This document shows, one piece after another, positions 42,877-54,590 of a stretch of DNA of 64,000 bases (position 1 is its first letter; each line of letters opens with the position of its first letter). Made by a program: the position numbers and the translations under genes. The notes beneath the pieces were generated by a model, which saw only the letters and a list, made by a program, of their open reading frames with translations, was not told where the DNA came from and did no database searches. Source of the DNA: Ulota crispa (taxonomy: Eukaryota > Streptophyta > Bryopsida > Orthotrichales > Orthotrichaceae); NCBI GenBank assembly GCA_963920765.1, contig OY987250.1, positions 9,230,409 to 9,294,408 on the forward strand. The letters run 5' to 3'.

Positions 42877-45800
42877 TTTAATTTCATGAAGTTTTAGTTT
42901 CATAATATTTTAATTCAAAAATTTATACCTTGTGTTGTAGTGATTTATTTAATTATATTTTAATACAAAAAAAGAGGGTTGCTATTAGATGGCATGCTGT
43001 TTTGTAAGACTAAGGTGAAAATCTCATATTTTTTAGTTCCTAAAGAATGTAAAAATTTAGATGTTTGTCATTGAAAGGTTGAATTTGGGAGTTTTGATTT
43101 TACGTTTGAATTAAGAGATCTGGTTTTAGTCTAGACCACGGAGAAGAACAAAATTGACCATTGTCAACATAAAGGGCAGATTTTTACTTTTACGGTTCTC
43201 TGTGAAAAAGTTTAAAAGTTTCACTTTGGCTCTCACAAAATGCCATATCATCTCATCCCAACCGGGAATAAGAGACGGTCGTTTTTGTAGGATCCTGTGT
43301 GGCCTGCTGGAACCGTCGTTTTTCAGAATCTCCGGCCGAAACAGCTGGCTTCGTTTTCTGTGTGGCCTTGGCATCAAATAATCTTATCATTGGGATTATT
43401 GTGTTTCAATTTCATTGCAAGGTTATTAACAATTTAAGTTTTTGTTCAATTTCATACTTTCTTCTACTTAATGTTTTCTTTAAGAATGAAAAGTAAGTAT
43501 ATCTTTTTTTTCCAAAGATTCTCAACTCATTTTCCACCATAAAAAAACAAACCCCAAAACTTTGTGGTGCACAATTTTTAAGTTAAAAAAATTCAAAATC
43601 AAATAATCCAATCATGCAAGGTGCAAAAAAGTTGGTTTTTTACACTCTAAACACAAATATCTTGCAATCTGTGCGGTCAAAGTTTTTGAATTTTCTTCAC
43701 ACATTCTTATACTAGTCTAGTACAAGATCCTATGGTTCATATGCAAAGAGATAAATTCTCAAACTTTTCTACTCTTTGCCATAGAAATGGCAGTATTGAG
43801 TAGGTCTCTTGACAGAAAAAAAGGCCCTAGGTCTTTAGGGGTTAAAGGGCCTCATGTACACAGTTACATGTGAAATTTTGTATTTTTACAAAATCTAAGC
43901 TCATAGCTCAGGAATCCCCCCTCACAATGTAGCATTCCCTCCTCTCTTAGCTTTGTAATTTTCCTTTAAGTGCTAGCCAAAACAACTCTTGTCTTAAGGC
44001 CCTTGAGCTTTCTATTTGGCTTTGTAGACAAATTGGAGACAATTTTCTCCCATTATGCTTGGACACACCTCCATTGTATTATTACTATGTCCTCATCCAA
44101 CCAAATTAAGGTCACCCTTACCCAAATGCCTTGCTTTTAAGAGGGAGCATTACAATGTGTAAGGTACCTCCTCTTTGGCCTTTTTCAAAATAAAGTGTTT
44201 TCTATCTTTGAGCTTTGTTCTTAAGCTTGGAATGCCCTATTTTGAAAAAGACCCTTGAAGAGGTGCTTTACCCTATGCACAAAGACCTAGCTAGGGGATT
44301 CAATTATTTGCATGGTAACCTATGTTTGATGAATTTTTGGAGTTTTTATTGAGCTATGCTTTATAAGGGAAATCCCCTATAAAACAATTACACAAAGGAG
44401 ACCTTTGGTACTTCAAATTTCGTAATTTTTTCCTACACAAGGACCATTTTATTAAATTAACATTAATCCAACACACTTTATCCTTGCCAAAAATCTTTTT
44501 CAATTATAGAATTTGAAAAGACCTAAACACACAATCATGTTGTCTAGCATGCACCACACACCAATACCACATCATTATAGAGAATGTCTCATTTAGAAAA
44601 ATAAATAGATTACAATTAGCATCATTAAAATAAATAAATAATTACATGACTACATCAATATCATAATTCAACTTTACAAAACTGCGGGATAATGCTCAAT
44701 GAGAAATGTTCAGCTTTTCATATTCTCCTAAAATATAAACTGGGTGACTCGACCTAATCACCTAACTACCTCGAGATTGCAATCAAAGGAAAAAAGAACA
44801 AAACAAAGGTTGTATCGGAATACAACTCAAGCAAAACAAAAAGTCTACAAAGATATACATTTAAAAAAAGAAAATTAAAAAAAAAGAAAAAAAATGTTAC
44901 TATAAAATTTACCTTGCAAATTTTCCATATTTGTGCAAATATAAATAGAAATGACTAGATTTCTAACTTTATTAACGCTTCTTTTTGTTGCACTTTCATT
45001 AATTTATAATCAAGGTACATGATTTTTCATGATAATTAGATTATACATTGAAGTAAAAACTTGATTGGTGAGGCAAACAAGCTTGGCAAGTTGATATTTT
45101 ACAGAAGATTTTACTAAAATTTTGTTTATGATTTGCAAACATACTTTTTGGTATTGGTATATAAGCCTTGCAATATGCCATATAAAGTTTTTATTTTCAA
45201 ACTTTGAGTTACATAATGCAATATAGGGATTGTGTTACTAGGATTTTTTCTCCAAGTCATAATAGGTGGATCTTCAAATTTTGGAGTATGTTCAATAACA
45301 CAGGTTTTAACATTAGACTTATGACTATTTAGACTTTTAAAGCAATGAACGCAATATACCTATTTTTTACTTTTGTTCTTCCAATCTACAAACATATAAT
45401 TTTTTTCTTGTGATGAGGTGATTAAAAAACAATGAAGTCGACATAGTAATGTAAAAAAAATTGTGAAAGTGATAATTAATTTTAATAATAAACAAAACCG
45501 AGAAAGTTAAAAGCAGTAATTGAATTTACCAATGCCACCACAGTTTAATTTTGATAAAACGTCTTTTATTTTTGTGAGCAAAAACCACCCTTCTTCTAGC
45601 TGCATGGATTTTCAAATTACTGAACGAATGTGTGTATAGGTTGCAAAGATATAGTATAGCTTTTACACTTCTTGTCTATTAGGTGAAACTATATTGTTTT
45701 TATCAATAAAATTAAAACCAGTTTTTAAGTTTCAAACTACGACTTGATAGAGATTAGGCTCACAAATTTTATCTCATCAGATATTATGAGTGACTTTAAA

Positions 45801-46424
45801 ACAATAAGTGCCTTAAAAAATCAAAAGTTGAAATATATTCATTGTGACAAAATCTTGAAATTTTTTTTTATAGTACATTCAAACTATGGACCCCACACAA
45901 TAAAATTTGATAGAAATCAACTAGTATAGGCACCCATTGGTCTGACGGAACGCAATAATTTTAGGTCCAATTACACAAAAAAATTTCCTTGCAAAGAAAA
46001 TAATTATTTCTTTTCACCCGCATGCCAATTTCAAACTTTACCCATGCAAAAAATTATTTGTTTTTGTTTACAACACATTCTCTTGCAGTAAACCATAGAC
46101 ATATTTACTCACAATAAAAGGAATGCCACTATTTTCTCACACATAAAAATAGTATTTATTTTTTACCTACACAAAAATTTACCCACGTAATAATTATGCA
46201 TGCATTTTTTTTTGTTTTTTTACCTAAGTAACTTTGTTACATTTTTACTATTTATCCTTGCATTTTTTTCCACACACAATTTTTTACCCATATATTTTTT
46301 TCTCATGCAAGTTCTTACCTACACAAGTTTTCATCCCATGCAGGTTTATTTACACAGATGGTAAAAATGTTGCCGTAAAAGGATTGCCATATTGGTAAAT
46401 TGTATTATGTTATATAGATAGATA
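42877..46424. other. Gene-free AT-rich stretch with repeats
   Basis: No gene recognised. A right-end-like sequence CTTTAGGGGTTAAAGGG at about 43837 looks like one end of a TTAA element whose partner I could not find. A foldback lies at 44157-44281 (AAGGTACCTCCTCTTTGGCC and the near inverse). A T-rich ACCCA repeat occupies 45929-46345. A GC-richer block at about 43120-43380 has overlapping frames without known motifs. Confidence 0.5.
45929..46345 (+). repeat. T-rich ACCCA repeat family, copy 1
   Basis: Begins GCACCCATTGGTCTGACGGA and continues with irregular repeats of TTTTTACCCATGCAA type. The second copy at 63540-63975 starts GCACCCATCGGTTCGACGGG. The shared head followed by a low-complexity tail suggests a mobile element that ends in a simple repeat. 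Confidence 0.65.
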
Positions 46425-46822
46425 GGGAATTGATATGTGTACCACACCCTTTGAACTACTATACCACACCCCGGGTAAATTTTAGATTCTACCATCAAAA
46501 GGCTGAATTTGAGAATTTGGAATTCAAATTTGGACTTAGAGACCATGATTTAATCTAGAACCATAAATTCAACAACACCTAATGAAAAAGTTTAGCAAGG
46601 AAGAAAAGTGTTACTTTTACTTCTGTTTATAAAAAACCATAAGCTTTTTCATTGGGTGTTGTTGAATTGCAACTTTTTTTATGGTTCTTGACAAAATCAT
46701 GGTCTCTAAGTCCAAACCTAAATTCAAAATTCTCAAATTCAGCTTTTTGATGGTAGAATTCTAAAATTTACCCAGGGGTGTGGTACAGTAGTTCAAAGGG
46801 TGTGGTACACATATCAATGCCC
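46425..46822. mobile_element. MITE with GGGAATTGATATG ends, copy 2
   Basis: A 398-bp foldback with left end GGGAATTGATATGTGTACCA and right end GGTACACATATCAATGCCC. The interior is homologous to 42457-42876. No target duplication is visible at this copy. Confidence 0.8.
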
Positions 46823-47735
46823 AAATCAATATTATGTTTTTTTTGTCCATAAATTAAAATTAGTGTCTTCAAAACAAGATACGGTCAAAAAAACCAAAGT
46901 CTGAAATATATTCACATAAACCAAATTTCTTATATTGTGTTGCAAATTGAGCCTCAATATTATTTTAGAATTCAAAAACCATAAACCAGAAAAAGAAACA
47001 TATATAGCACACACTTCCAAAGCAACACAATGTCATGATCATGAAGTAGAGAAAACACAAATATCGAAAAAGAGAAACAGATTGAAATGTATATATTACT
47101 AGTATATAGGCATACACTTTGCGCAAAATGGAGATGTATATGTAAAGCAATATTCAATTGTACAAAAATTTGATATCTCATAGATCAATTGGTCTAGAAT
47201 CTAATTGTGATGTACTTTACAAAAAACCAATATCTCACAACTGTTCTAAACTCTAACCGTGATGTACCATCATTTTGGTTCTTTTTTGAGATCAAATATA
47301 CCAATTGTCTTCATTGTAGTACTATTCTTTAAAACTTTGTAAAGGGGTGTTTGGCGTTTTGTTGATTCTCTAACACATGGTTGGAGGTCATGTGGTGTTC
47401 TATATTTGGGCCACCAGTTATTATTGCAACTTCCACCAAAAAGTTCTAAAGATTTTTGAAAAAAGACATGGTTGAAGGGTGCGTGGTGTTCTATGTCTTG
47501 AACGTCCTTTGTTGCTTCAACTTACACTAAAAGGTTCTAAAAGATTCTAAAAAGGTAGAGAGAGGGAAATCCTCCCACTTAGTAGTATATATTGATTATT
47601 GTAAAAAAGAAGACATGCAAAAGTTTTTTAAAAAATACAATTTTTTAAACTCATATTGCAGTGTATGCGTAATATACAAAGCAAATTTGAGAAAAAAACA
47701 TAATCGCTTATAGATGTATAGAACCCTCAATAACT

Positions 47736-47821
47736 TTAGAAACTTTAAATGGTAATATCTCCTTTAATTTGTCAAAGATTAGAAACTTTAAATGGTAATA
47801 TCTCCTTTAATTTGTCAAAGA
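47736..47821 (+). repeat. Exact 43-bp tandem duplication
   Basis: The 43 bases starting TTAGAAACTTTAAATGGTAA are present twice without a difference (47736-47778, 47779-47821), which points to a very recent duplication. Confidence 0.9.
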
Positions 47822-47967
47822 TGGTTGATATGATTGTTTCTTAAGCAAAAGAGGGCATTTATGTCCTCCATAATCAATGTAGCTTCTACAATCTTATGGT
47901 AAAACAGACTCATACGGCCACGTATAATTCCCTGCTCATAACGTAGCTTCATATCCAATTTTTATTT

Positions 47968-49340
47968 ATTTTGCACTATCTCGTTGTACGTAATAATGCA
48001 AATGTGCATAATCTTGTTCATGATATTGATGTTCCATTAGAGACTTAGATTCTTTATAATTTTCCAACATGCTTGCAAAACGCCAAATGCACATTCAACA
48101 TCCTAGCACACATCTTATAAGGTAGGACTGTAAGAGGCTCGTAAACCGAGCATTTTAGGGAAAGATGACGTTTGTACAAAAATCAAGCCAGTTTAGTAGC
48201 TTGGAAGTATTTTTGGTAGAAAGTTAAAGAAGAAATAATTTTATGACCATATAAATTGAAATTTTTTGAGTATGTATGAATTAACTACAATTTATCAAAG
48301 CAAAAGGTGTATAGATAGTCATTTTTGATTAAAGGTGGTAGCATGATGCAAAGACGGCTAGTAAATGGAGCACATGAGTCCTAAAAGCAACTACTACAAA
48401 GTCAAGAATGCTTCAATAAGGCTCTTAAAGCGTGCAAGCACCCATTCCATACTTTAATACTCAAATCATGATTGAGAACAAGTTTTCAGTTATTTTAGTT
48501 TGACATGTATTTATATTTTACTGAAAGATAGTTTTGAACTCAATTATGACAATAAGCACACTTAGTGGTAGTTCATGTCACTCTCTTGAGGTTCTAAAAC
48601 AATGCATGCAGAAGTACAATTTTTGAACATAAAGAACATGACCTATTTTAAGAAGTTGAGTGCACGGTCTTTGGAACTCCTACATGGCAGTTCAAAATGA
48701 CCACACGGTTTATGAGCCTCTTACCTTACCTTGGCAAACTGAATTTTCTTCTCTTGTCGGTACTTTTGAATCTTTTGCACCTGACAACTATCTTGTTGAT
48801 ACATACCATTACACAACAAGTAGTAACATGAGCAGATACAGTTATTCACTTTAAAGGTCAAGTAGTGGCCCTCATTATGCAAGTGTTTTGCAAGAATTGG
48901 AGAACATCCAAAGATATGCATGTTATTCATTCCCTTGGAAATCCAGAAAAACAATGCCAAATCTATAGTGATTGGTTGGCAATTGCTTTGTGGACAACTA
49001 ATCAATTTTTGCTTTTGACTTGAAATTTCCCACACCAAACAACGGGACAATCCTTTTCAAGCCCCAAGCATGTATTCAAGAGAAAGCAAACATGTTTGAG
49101 ACGTCACGTTGTGCATTGGTTTTCATCTTCATTTTCAAACTAGCACTGTTGAAGGCTTCAAGTACTCTTTCTCAAAGCACTCACAGATAGCACAAATAAA
49201 TTTCTTCATGGCCTCTTGAGCAGTGTCGTTTTCTAAATAATGAAGTTCCTCCATTGCGACAGTTGTTCCACCATCAACTAACATGCAAACAGCGAATGTG
49301 CACTTTTGCAAAGAAGATAAATCCAGCATTTAAGCAACAG
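47968..49340 (-). pseudogene. Broken PIF/Harbinger transposase (ALP1/HARBI1-like nuclease)
   Basis: Conceptual pieces on the minus strand follow the order of plant Harbinger nucleases: LDLSSLQKCTFAVCML and MKKFICAICECFEKEYLKPS (49140-49330), then CPVVWCGKF, IWHCFSGFP, LTFKVNN and YYLLCNGMYQQ (48730-49060), and DVECAFGVLQACW with the family's conserved acidic residue (about 48070-48102), then IMHICIIT. Stops and frame changes are numerous and the first catalytic region is poorly kept, so it cannot make an active enzyme. A TA-flanked element (48120-48731) splits it before DVECAFGVLQ. It might be the source family for TAA-flanked MITEs here; that is only a guess. Confidence 0.85.
48120..48731. 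mobile_element. TA-type element inserted in the Harbinger pseudogene
   Basis: Left end AGGTAGGACTGTAAGAGGCTC preceded by TA; the right end is the inverse of AGGTAAGGTAAGAGGCTCAT. About 600 bp, non-coding. Removing it brings the FAK-like and DVECAFGVLQ parts of the transposase to the expected distance. Its ends resemble the AGGTA family and the repeat starting at 55629. Confidence 0.7.
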
Positions 49341-49569
49341 CTCTTCTTTGTACAAAAGAAGAGTGAACTGCAAACCAATTCTATATTGTTCCCAGATAGT
49401 TTTTGCTGCATTCAAAATTTACATTTGGAGTTTGGGAGATCATAAAAAGGAAAAGGACAAAATAATCTCGTACAAGATGATAATATCAAAGTTATTTATT
49501 TCTTGTCACAATAGATCTTCTTGATTAGCTACCTCCTCTCCACCTATTTTGTTGCACATTACAATCAAG

Positions 49570-49889
49570 CGAAAATTTCATGGATACCCCTGAAGTTTAC
49601 AATATTTGCATAGATACTCCTGATTTTTCAGAAATTGCATAACTATTCTTGGATCAAAATTTGCAAGCGTTTGTTTTGTTGTGCATGTCACTTTTCTTCT
49701 TCCTTTGTGCGCATGTTGCTTTGTTTTTGTTTCATTACATTCCCTTTTCAACATTGGTCATGAAGGAAGTACAAACAGAACAAATAAATACCTAAAAATT
49801 ATGGTCCAAGGGTATTTGTGCAATTTCTGAAAAAGCAGAGGTATCTATACAAACATGACAAACTTCAGGGGTATCCACGAAACTTTCCT
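49570..49889. mobile_element. Foldback MITE, GGGAAAATTTCATGG family, copy 4
   Basis: Left end GCGAAAATTTCATGGATACC, right-end inverse GGGGTATCCACGAAACTTTCC, about 320 bp. It lies just past the N-terminal side of the transposase remnant. Confidence 0.82.
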
Positions 49890-51434
49890 ATAATCAAAAT
49901 CAAAGTCAAAACAAAACAATAGGCAGCACATATTCTTGAAGGAAGTTGTGTCACAACAACAAAACAAAATCACTTGGCAAATTGAGGCTCCATTAGCAAA
50001 GCGTTGATTGGAGGACGCTAACTTGCTTTGTTCACTCCAAAGTGATAAGAGTATGTGTGAGGTGAAAATGTAATTTTGTATACCAATTTTAACGCCTTAC
50101 TATTGATGATCCTTCAAGGAGCAATATTGCATTCTAGGAGCGGGCTCCTTGTATACAGACCCTTCACATATTTCAAGCATAACATCATTTTTATATCATC
50201 AGACTTTTAAGATTGCACATAGAACGTTTCTTACTCAATTAAACAATTACTTTGTGCATAAGCATTATTCATTTAACCTGAATATAAGCAATCCGAAAAC
50301 ATTACTTTCATGGAGGCACTGTTTCTCTTATTTTTCCACAACAACTCAACAAACTTCAAGAAAACACAAACATGGAGGCCACTTTGTGTTATTTTGTAGG
50401 GCGGATTATGCTGCAAAATTTGGATTTTGAGAGGCATTGCACAACTTTTCTACGTAATCACGGATTCGACATTCATATCCATTGAATCAACTTCAGTCTG
50501 TTGCAAAATTTCATTCACAGGAAAGGACGTTCTGATTAAAGTTTCCACGTTGAGCTTTGCCTTCCTTGTCATCCTTCATCTCCTCTCTTCTTTTTGTAAT
50601 GCCCTCTTTGCTGAACATTACCCTAAACTTATTTCCATGGAGAGCCCTCCTATTCACTAAGATTTGAACAACCTTGAGTCAATTGTTCTAGTCTTGAAAG
50701 TTCAAGGCCATATAGCAAACCCACCCACCAGTGACCGGACATAATTTATTCTTGGACCACTCGTCAATCTGTCGACTCTTTAACATCAACATACAAAAAT
50801 TAAGAGATTCTCCTTTGATATTTCACACCCACCTAACTAAAAACTCATTGCACGAGGGAGTTGCAACAAATATACATTTTCTCAGTTTTTGACTCTCACT
50901 TGTATCTCTAATCAGTTCTCCCTCGGGGCAGATTTTCATGTGCTTGGCAAGTTTGAGCAGATACAAGTTCGATGTTTGTAAAGCATATTCTTACATTCAC
51001 AATAAAAAATTCCCCTAATTCCTTGTGAGGAGGAAGAAAACAAGCACAATTGCTTTAAAATCTGAACAGTGCTAACATTCAAAATGTGTCTTGTCATCAG
51101 TTCTTTAACAACTCCCATGGGTGAAGTTTTCTTTCTTTTCTCATTAGATGTATGATATACAATTTTAAAGCTCTCAACAATGCATTTCCAATGAGATATT
51201 ACACTCCCCCTTTGGAGCAAAATTGCAGGTTTTATCACCCGCTACAACAGGTCGCATGATTGCAGTGGATTGTCCTCAAAAGCACAAGTTCTAACTACCA
51301 AATTTGGTCATTTCACAATCAAACAAAACTCCTAAGTAATGATAGTTCCACCTTACAGGTCAAGTTTGGGCATTTCTTCTTTTGTAATAATCCACACTAC
51401 CATGCACAAGTATCATTCCACTATTTAATCCTTT
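49890..51434. other. Gene-free stretch
   Basis: Several open frames of 75-100 codons on both strands but no known motif and no supported start. It may contain further degenerate transposon sequence belonging with the pseudogene; I cannot show it. Confidence 0.4.
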
Positions 51435-51587
51435 GGGAAAATTTCACCTGAAGTTTGCGATATTTGCATAGACATCCCTGCTTTTTCAGAAATTACACAA
51501 ATATGCTTAGACCATAATTTTTAGGCATTTAGTTGTTGTGCTTGTCCTTCCTTCATGACCAATGTTGAAGAAGGGAATGTAATAAAA

Positions 51588-51897
51588 GGGGAAATTACTT
51601 ATAGGGGCACAAAAATGAAAGATATTACAAATAGGGCACACTTTCAAAATAATTACAAATAGGGGCACAATTTCAATTTTTTTTTGGTAAAGTCTAGTAT
51701 AATTATGGTCTGAAAATTGATCGATTTAAATACATCACATTAAATGTTAGCCAACTTCCAAAAACCTTAAAAGCCTCTCTAAAACAGGTTTAAGTCCGGA
51801 AATTTCACTGAAGGGGTCTCCCCTATTTGTAATTATTTTGAAACTCTGCCCCTATTTGTAATTTTTTTCATTTTTGTGCCCCTATTGTAATTTCCCC
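51588..51897. mobile_element. Mutator-like foldback element with exact 9-bp duplication
   Basis: A 310-bp foldback with ends GGGGAAATTACTTATAGGGG and the inverse of GGGGAAATTACAATAGGGG, flanked by GTAATAAAA at 51579-51587 and 51898-51906, identical. It is inserted in the foldback MITE at 51435-52430 and is homologous to 22926-23342. Confidence 0.92.
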
Positions 51898-52029
51898 GTA
51901 ATAAAACAAAAAAGAAGCAGTGTGGGCACAAAAGAAGTTAGACGGGAAGTGACATGCACAACAAAACTAACGTTTGAACATTTTTGTCTAAGGGTATTTG
52001 TGCAATTTCTGAAAAAGCAGGGGTATCTA

Positions 52030-52393
52030 AGGTAGAAATACCATAAATGATTACTGCCCGATAATGACAAAGTAGAGTGTTCTTAAACCAACAAGAGCTG
52101 GTTTTGAAAAAGATTTCAAAAAGATGCTCTTTCCTCGCTTTTGATTGGTTCAAATTTATTTCGAAACAAGGTTCTAAAGGTAGCCGTTTAAGGTGCACCT
52201 ATGAAACCAAAATCGGTCCAAACCCTAAATCCACATTTATGTTGCATAAAATATTCATTTTTGAGTTTTTTTTTCTTTTTTTTACACTTTTCCTTATCCT
52301 TGTTTCTCCACAAATTGAGCTTAATTTCTCAAAAAATTCCCCATATCTTCAGGCTAAGGTGCTTTATTTTAACCGTTTATGGTATTTCTACCT
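52030..52393. mobile_element. TA-flanked MITE, AGGTAGAAATACC type
   Basis: A 364-bp element with ends AGGTAGAAATACCATAAA and TTTATGGTATTTCTACCT, an 18-bp perfect inverted repeat, flanked by TA. It sits inside the foldback MITE copy 5. Comparison with the other copies (TATCTATG...) shows an empty site with one TA. Confidence 0.92.
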
Positions 52394-52430
52394 TATGCTA
52401 ATATTGCAAACTTCAGGGGTATCCATTATC

Positions 52431-52823
52431 GATCTTTTGAGTGGATCTTACCAAAATTGTGCAAGCATTGTAAGTCAGCCCTCACATGACTTCAATCACA
52501 GGTCACAGGTACCTGTGATTGTATTCCCTGATATCGATGGTATTTCCACTAAAACCTCAAAACTCAAAAATTTAATGTTCCGAAACAGTCGTTCCAGATT
52601 TTTCTTCAGAGATTCATTGCAGATATCCGTAGAGCGAATCATGAACCGCACAAGTTATGGTGCAATCTTCATGTGAGCTTAGAGTGCTGCTCCGCAGACG
52701 AAGACAGGTCCCGAGACAACAAATTGAACGCAACCAAAGCTTCCAAGTAACAGTCTCTGCTTGATTTGCCGTTGCTTCCATGTCGGACATGACTTTTGTG
52801 AATGTGTTGACAACGATTTTGAA
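52431..52823. other. Gene-free spacer
   Basis: No known feature. The open frame ending at 52676 crosses MITE sequence and is not a gene. Confidence 0.4.
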
Positions 52824-53117
52824 GTACGGTGCATGACTCTTATAACTAACAACTATTGGCCCAATAAGAAATATTAATCCCTCAACGTCTTGGGTACCAC
52901 AAACTACACGGAAAAGGGAGACAAATTTTTGCTATTGGGGCATTGAGGGGTTAAAGCACAACACATATATCTATTAGCTCAAAAATAATTCAACCACCAA
53001 ATGGGACAAACCCTAAGCTTCATCTTGGTAGACTCGAATTTTTGAAATTTTTTTTTGACAAAACCTTAGGCTAATCACTTGGATTGGGAGTTGTTGGTTA
53101 TAAGTGTCATGCACTGT
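52824..53117. mobile_element. MITE, ATACGGTGCA family, copy 2, carrying an insertion
   Basis: The inverted homologue of the element in PUS1 intron 2 (10039-10242), with ends TACGGTGCATGACTCTTATA and TATAAGTGTCATGCACTGTA. Its extra length is explained by the 81-bp TTAA element at 52874-52954. Confidence 0.82.
52874..52954. mobile_element. Minimal 81-bp TTAA element
   Basis: Reads TTAATCCCTCAACGTCTTGG ... GGGGCATTGAGGGGTTAA. It is bounded by TTAA on each side, and its host repeat exists elsewhere without it (10039-10242, where the matching site is ATACTAAAGCAC on the minus strand). This gives a direct empty-site comparison. Confidence 0.88.
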
Positions 53118-53223
53118 AGTTTTACTAGAATTGTCACATCAATAAGAATTTATGGGAAATAATTTTACATTCCAAAAGCATTGCAAAAGCGTTGCAACCC
53201 TTACTTTTCTAAAGTAGTAATTA

Positions 53224-53617
53224 AGGTAGCGGCACCTAAAAGTGACACTTACTTCATATGTGGTGATTTTGAGGGTCTTTTGAGAATCTTATGGCATACG
53301 CATGTTAGGAAATGGACATGGAAGCAAGCAAATTTGTTTCTGGAATTTTCTAAGATCGTATGAATAAATTACAGACTGTTGAAGGTAACTCCCTAGACTA
53401 ACCTATTGTTGACACTAGACCCTTGAAAAAGCAACAACAAAAAGATCACATCACATGCAACCCTAAACTGCCACTTACACAAATTGTGTTCCCTTATGTT
53501 AACTTGCATTTCAGGTTGGAATGCATGTGTGTCTTGTTTGGGTGCAAGACCGTGCAGTTTTAGGTTTAGTTTTAGATATCACTAAACAGTTGGTGTTACT
53601 TTTAGGTGCCACTACCT
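53224..53617. mobile_element. TA-flanked MITE, AGGTA family, copy D
   Basis: A 394-bp element with ends AGGTAGCGGCACCTAAAAGT and ACTTTTAGGTGCCACTACCT (about 25 bases with two mismatches), flanked by TA on both sides. The ends share AGGTA(G)xxGCACC with copies A-C, but the interior is different. Confidence 0.87.
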
Positions 53618-54074
53618 TAGTGGGATATTGTCACTTGTTTTAAAGAGAAAGAAGTCAAAACTGTTGCAAGTTGTAGAGCTTTTGAGGAAATTTTCTTTGA
53701 AGTAAGTTATTAGCAAACTTCCTTACTACATCGAAATTGGCCACAGTGATGATTCTTGCTTAGGTTCTCAAAATTCTTCTAAGAGGAGCTCCATTGCAAA
53801 CGGAAAGTGACACTTCATTAGTACTTTAGCTAGAAGACTTGCTGCTCCAAGCCTCCACCACATCACCATTATCAATTTTTGCACTTTGGGGAGGGATGCT
53901 ACATTGCTACGTTCATACCATTGTGTAGGTTTTTTAAGACCACACTAAAGCTCACTCAACAACTCAAATCCATTGTTGTTGTCATAACTGGTGTAAGAGG
54001 GAGCTACAGAGTTGACCACTACCATAAATAGGGTGTCATGCAAGTATCTTGAAAGAAGGGGAGATGCTACTAAG
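53618..54074. other. Gene-free spacer
   Basis: No recognised gene. Parts (ACTCAACAACTCAAATCCATTG near 53958) recur at about 54360, showing local duplication. Confidence 0.4.
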
Positions 54075-54345
54075 TACTCCAAGTGACTTGCAACATGACT
54101 CTTCAAAAACCTTTTTGCATTCTATTTGAAGTGAAACCAAAAGGACTGCTCTTATGCTTCTCGCTAGAAACTTGCTGGAACACCATTGTTTCCAAAATTC
54201 TCCAATTCCAATGCAACAAGAAAGTTGGCTCTAAGCTAGGAGTTTGCAGCACTACTTTGGTACACATAGATGTTTTTTTCTTCTAGCAAGCAAAAGTACA
54301 TGCCGCATTGCTTATTATGAATGAAAGTATCAAGAAAAATTATCA
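54075..54345 (+). repeat. Local direct repeat, unit 1
   Basis: About 270 bp starting AGTGACTTGCAACATGACTC and ending with GAATGAAAGTATCAAG. Repeated at 55086-55345, after the TTAA elements in between. Confidence 0.8.
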
Positions 54346-54496
54346 TGATCTAAAAGCTCACTCAACAACTTAAATCCATTGCTATTGTCACAAATGGGGT
54401 GAGAGGGAGCTACACAACCATTGCCACAGATGGGGCGCAATGCAAGTGTCAATACAAGTGTCTTCAAGAGAGGAGATCAATTAAACCCCATATTTG

Positions 54497-54590
54497 ATCA
54501 ATATGGAGTTGCATGTTATATATGAAGTGCATGTGGACCAATGCAATGTCTGAGTACACTCCATATATAATATGCAACTCCATATTGATT
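54497..54590. repeat. Hairpin repeat with ATCAATATGGAGTTGCAT arms
   Basis: The left arm ATCAATATGGAGTTGCATGT and its inverse near 54571-54590 pair over about 28 bases with a 35-base loop. It directly abuts the TTAA element starting at 54589. Confidence 0.75.

Larger units (their letters stand above)
51435..52430. mobile_element. Foldback MITE copy 5, split by two later insertions
   Basis: The family sequence starts GGGAAAATTTCACCTGAAG at 51435, stops at 51587, resumes at 51907 (CAAAAAAGAAGCAGTGTG), stops again at TATCTA (52029) and resumes at 52396 with TGCTAATATTGCAAACTTCA. The two interruptions are the elements at 51588-51897 and 52030-52393. The right terminus is truncated after GGGGTATCCAT. 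Confidence 0.85.

Noticed and set aside
43126-43381. 83-residue minus and 75-residue plus frames in a GC-richer patch
   Set aside because: They are mutual antisense shadows without recognisable motifs.
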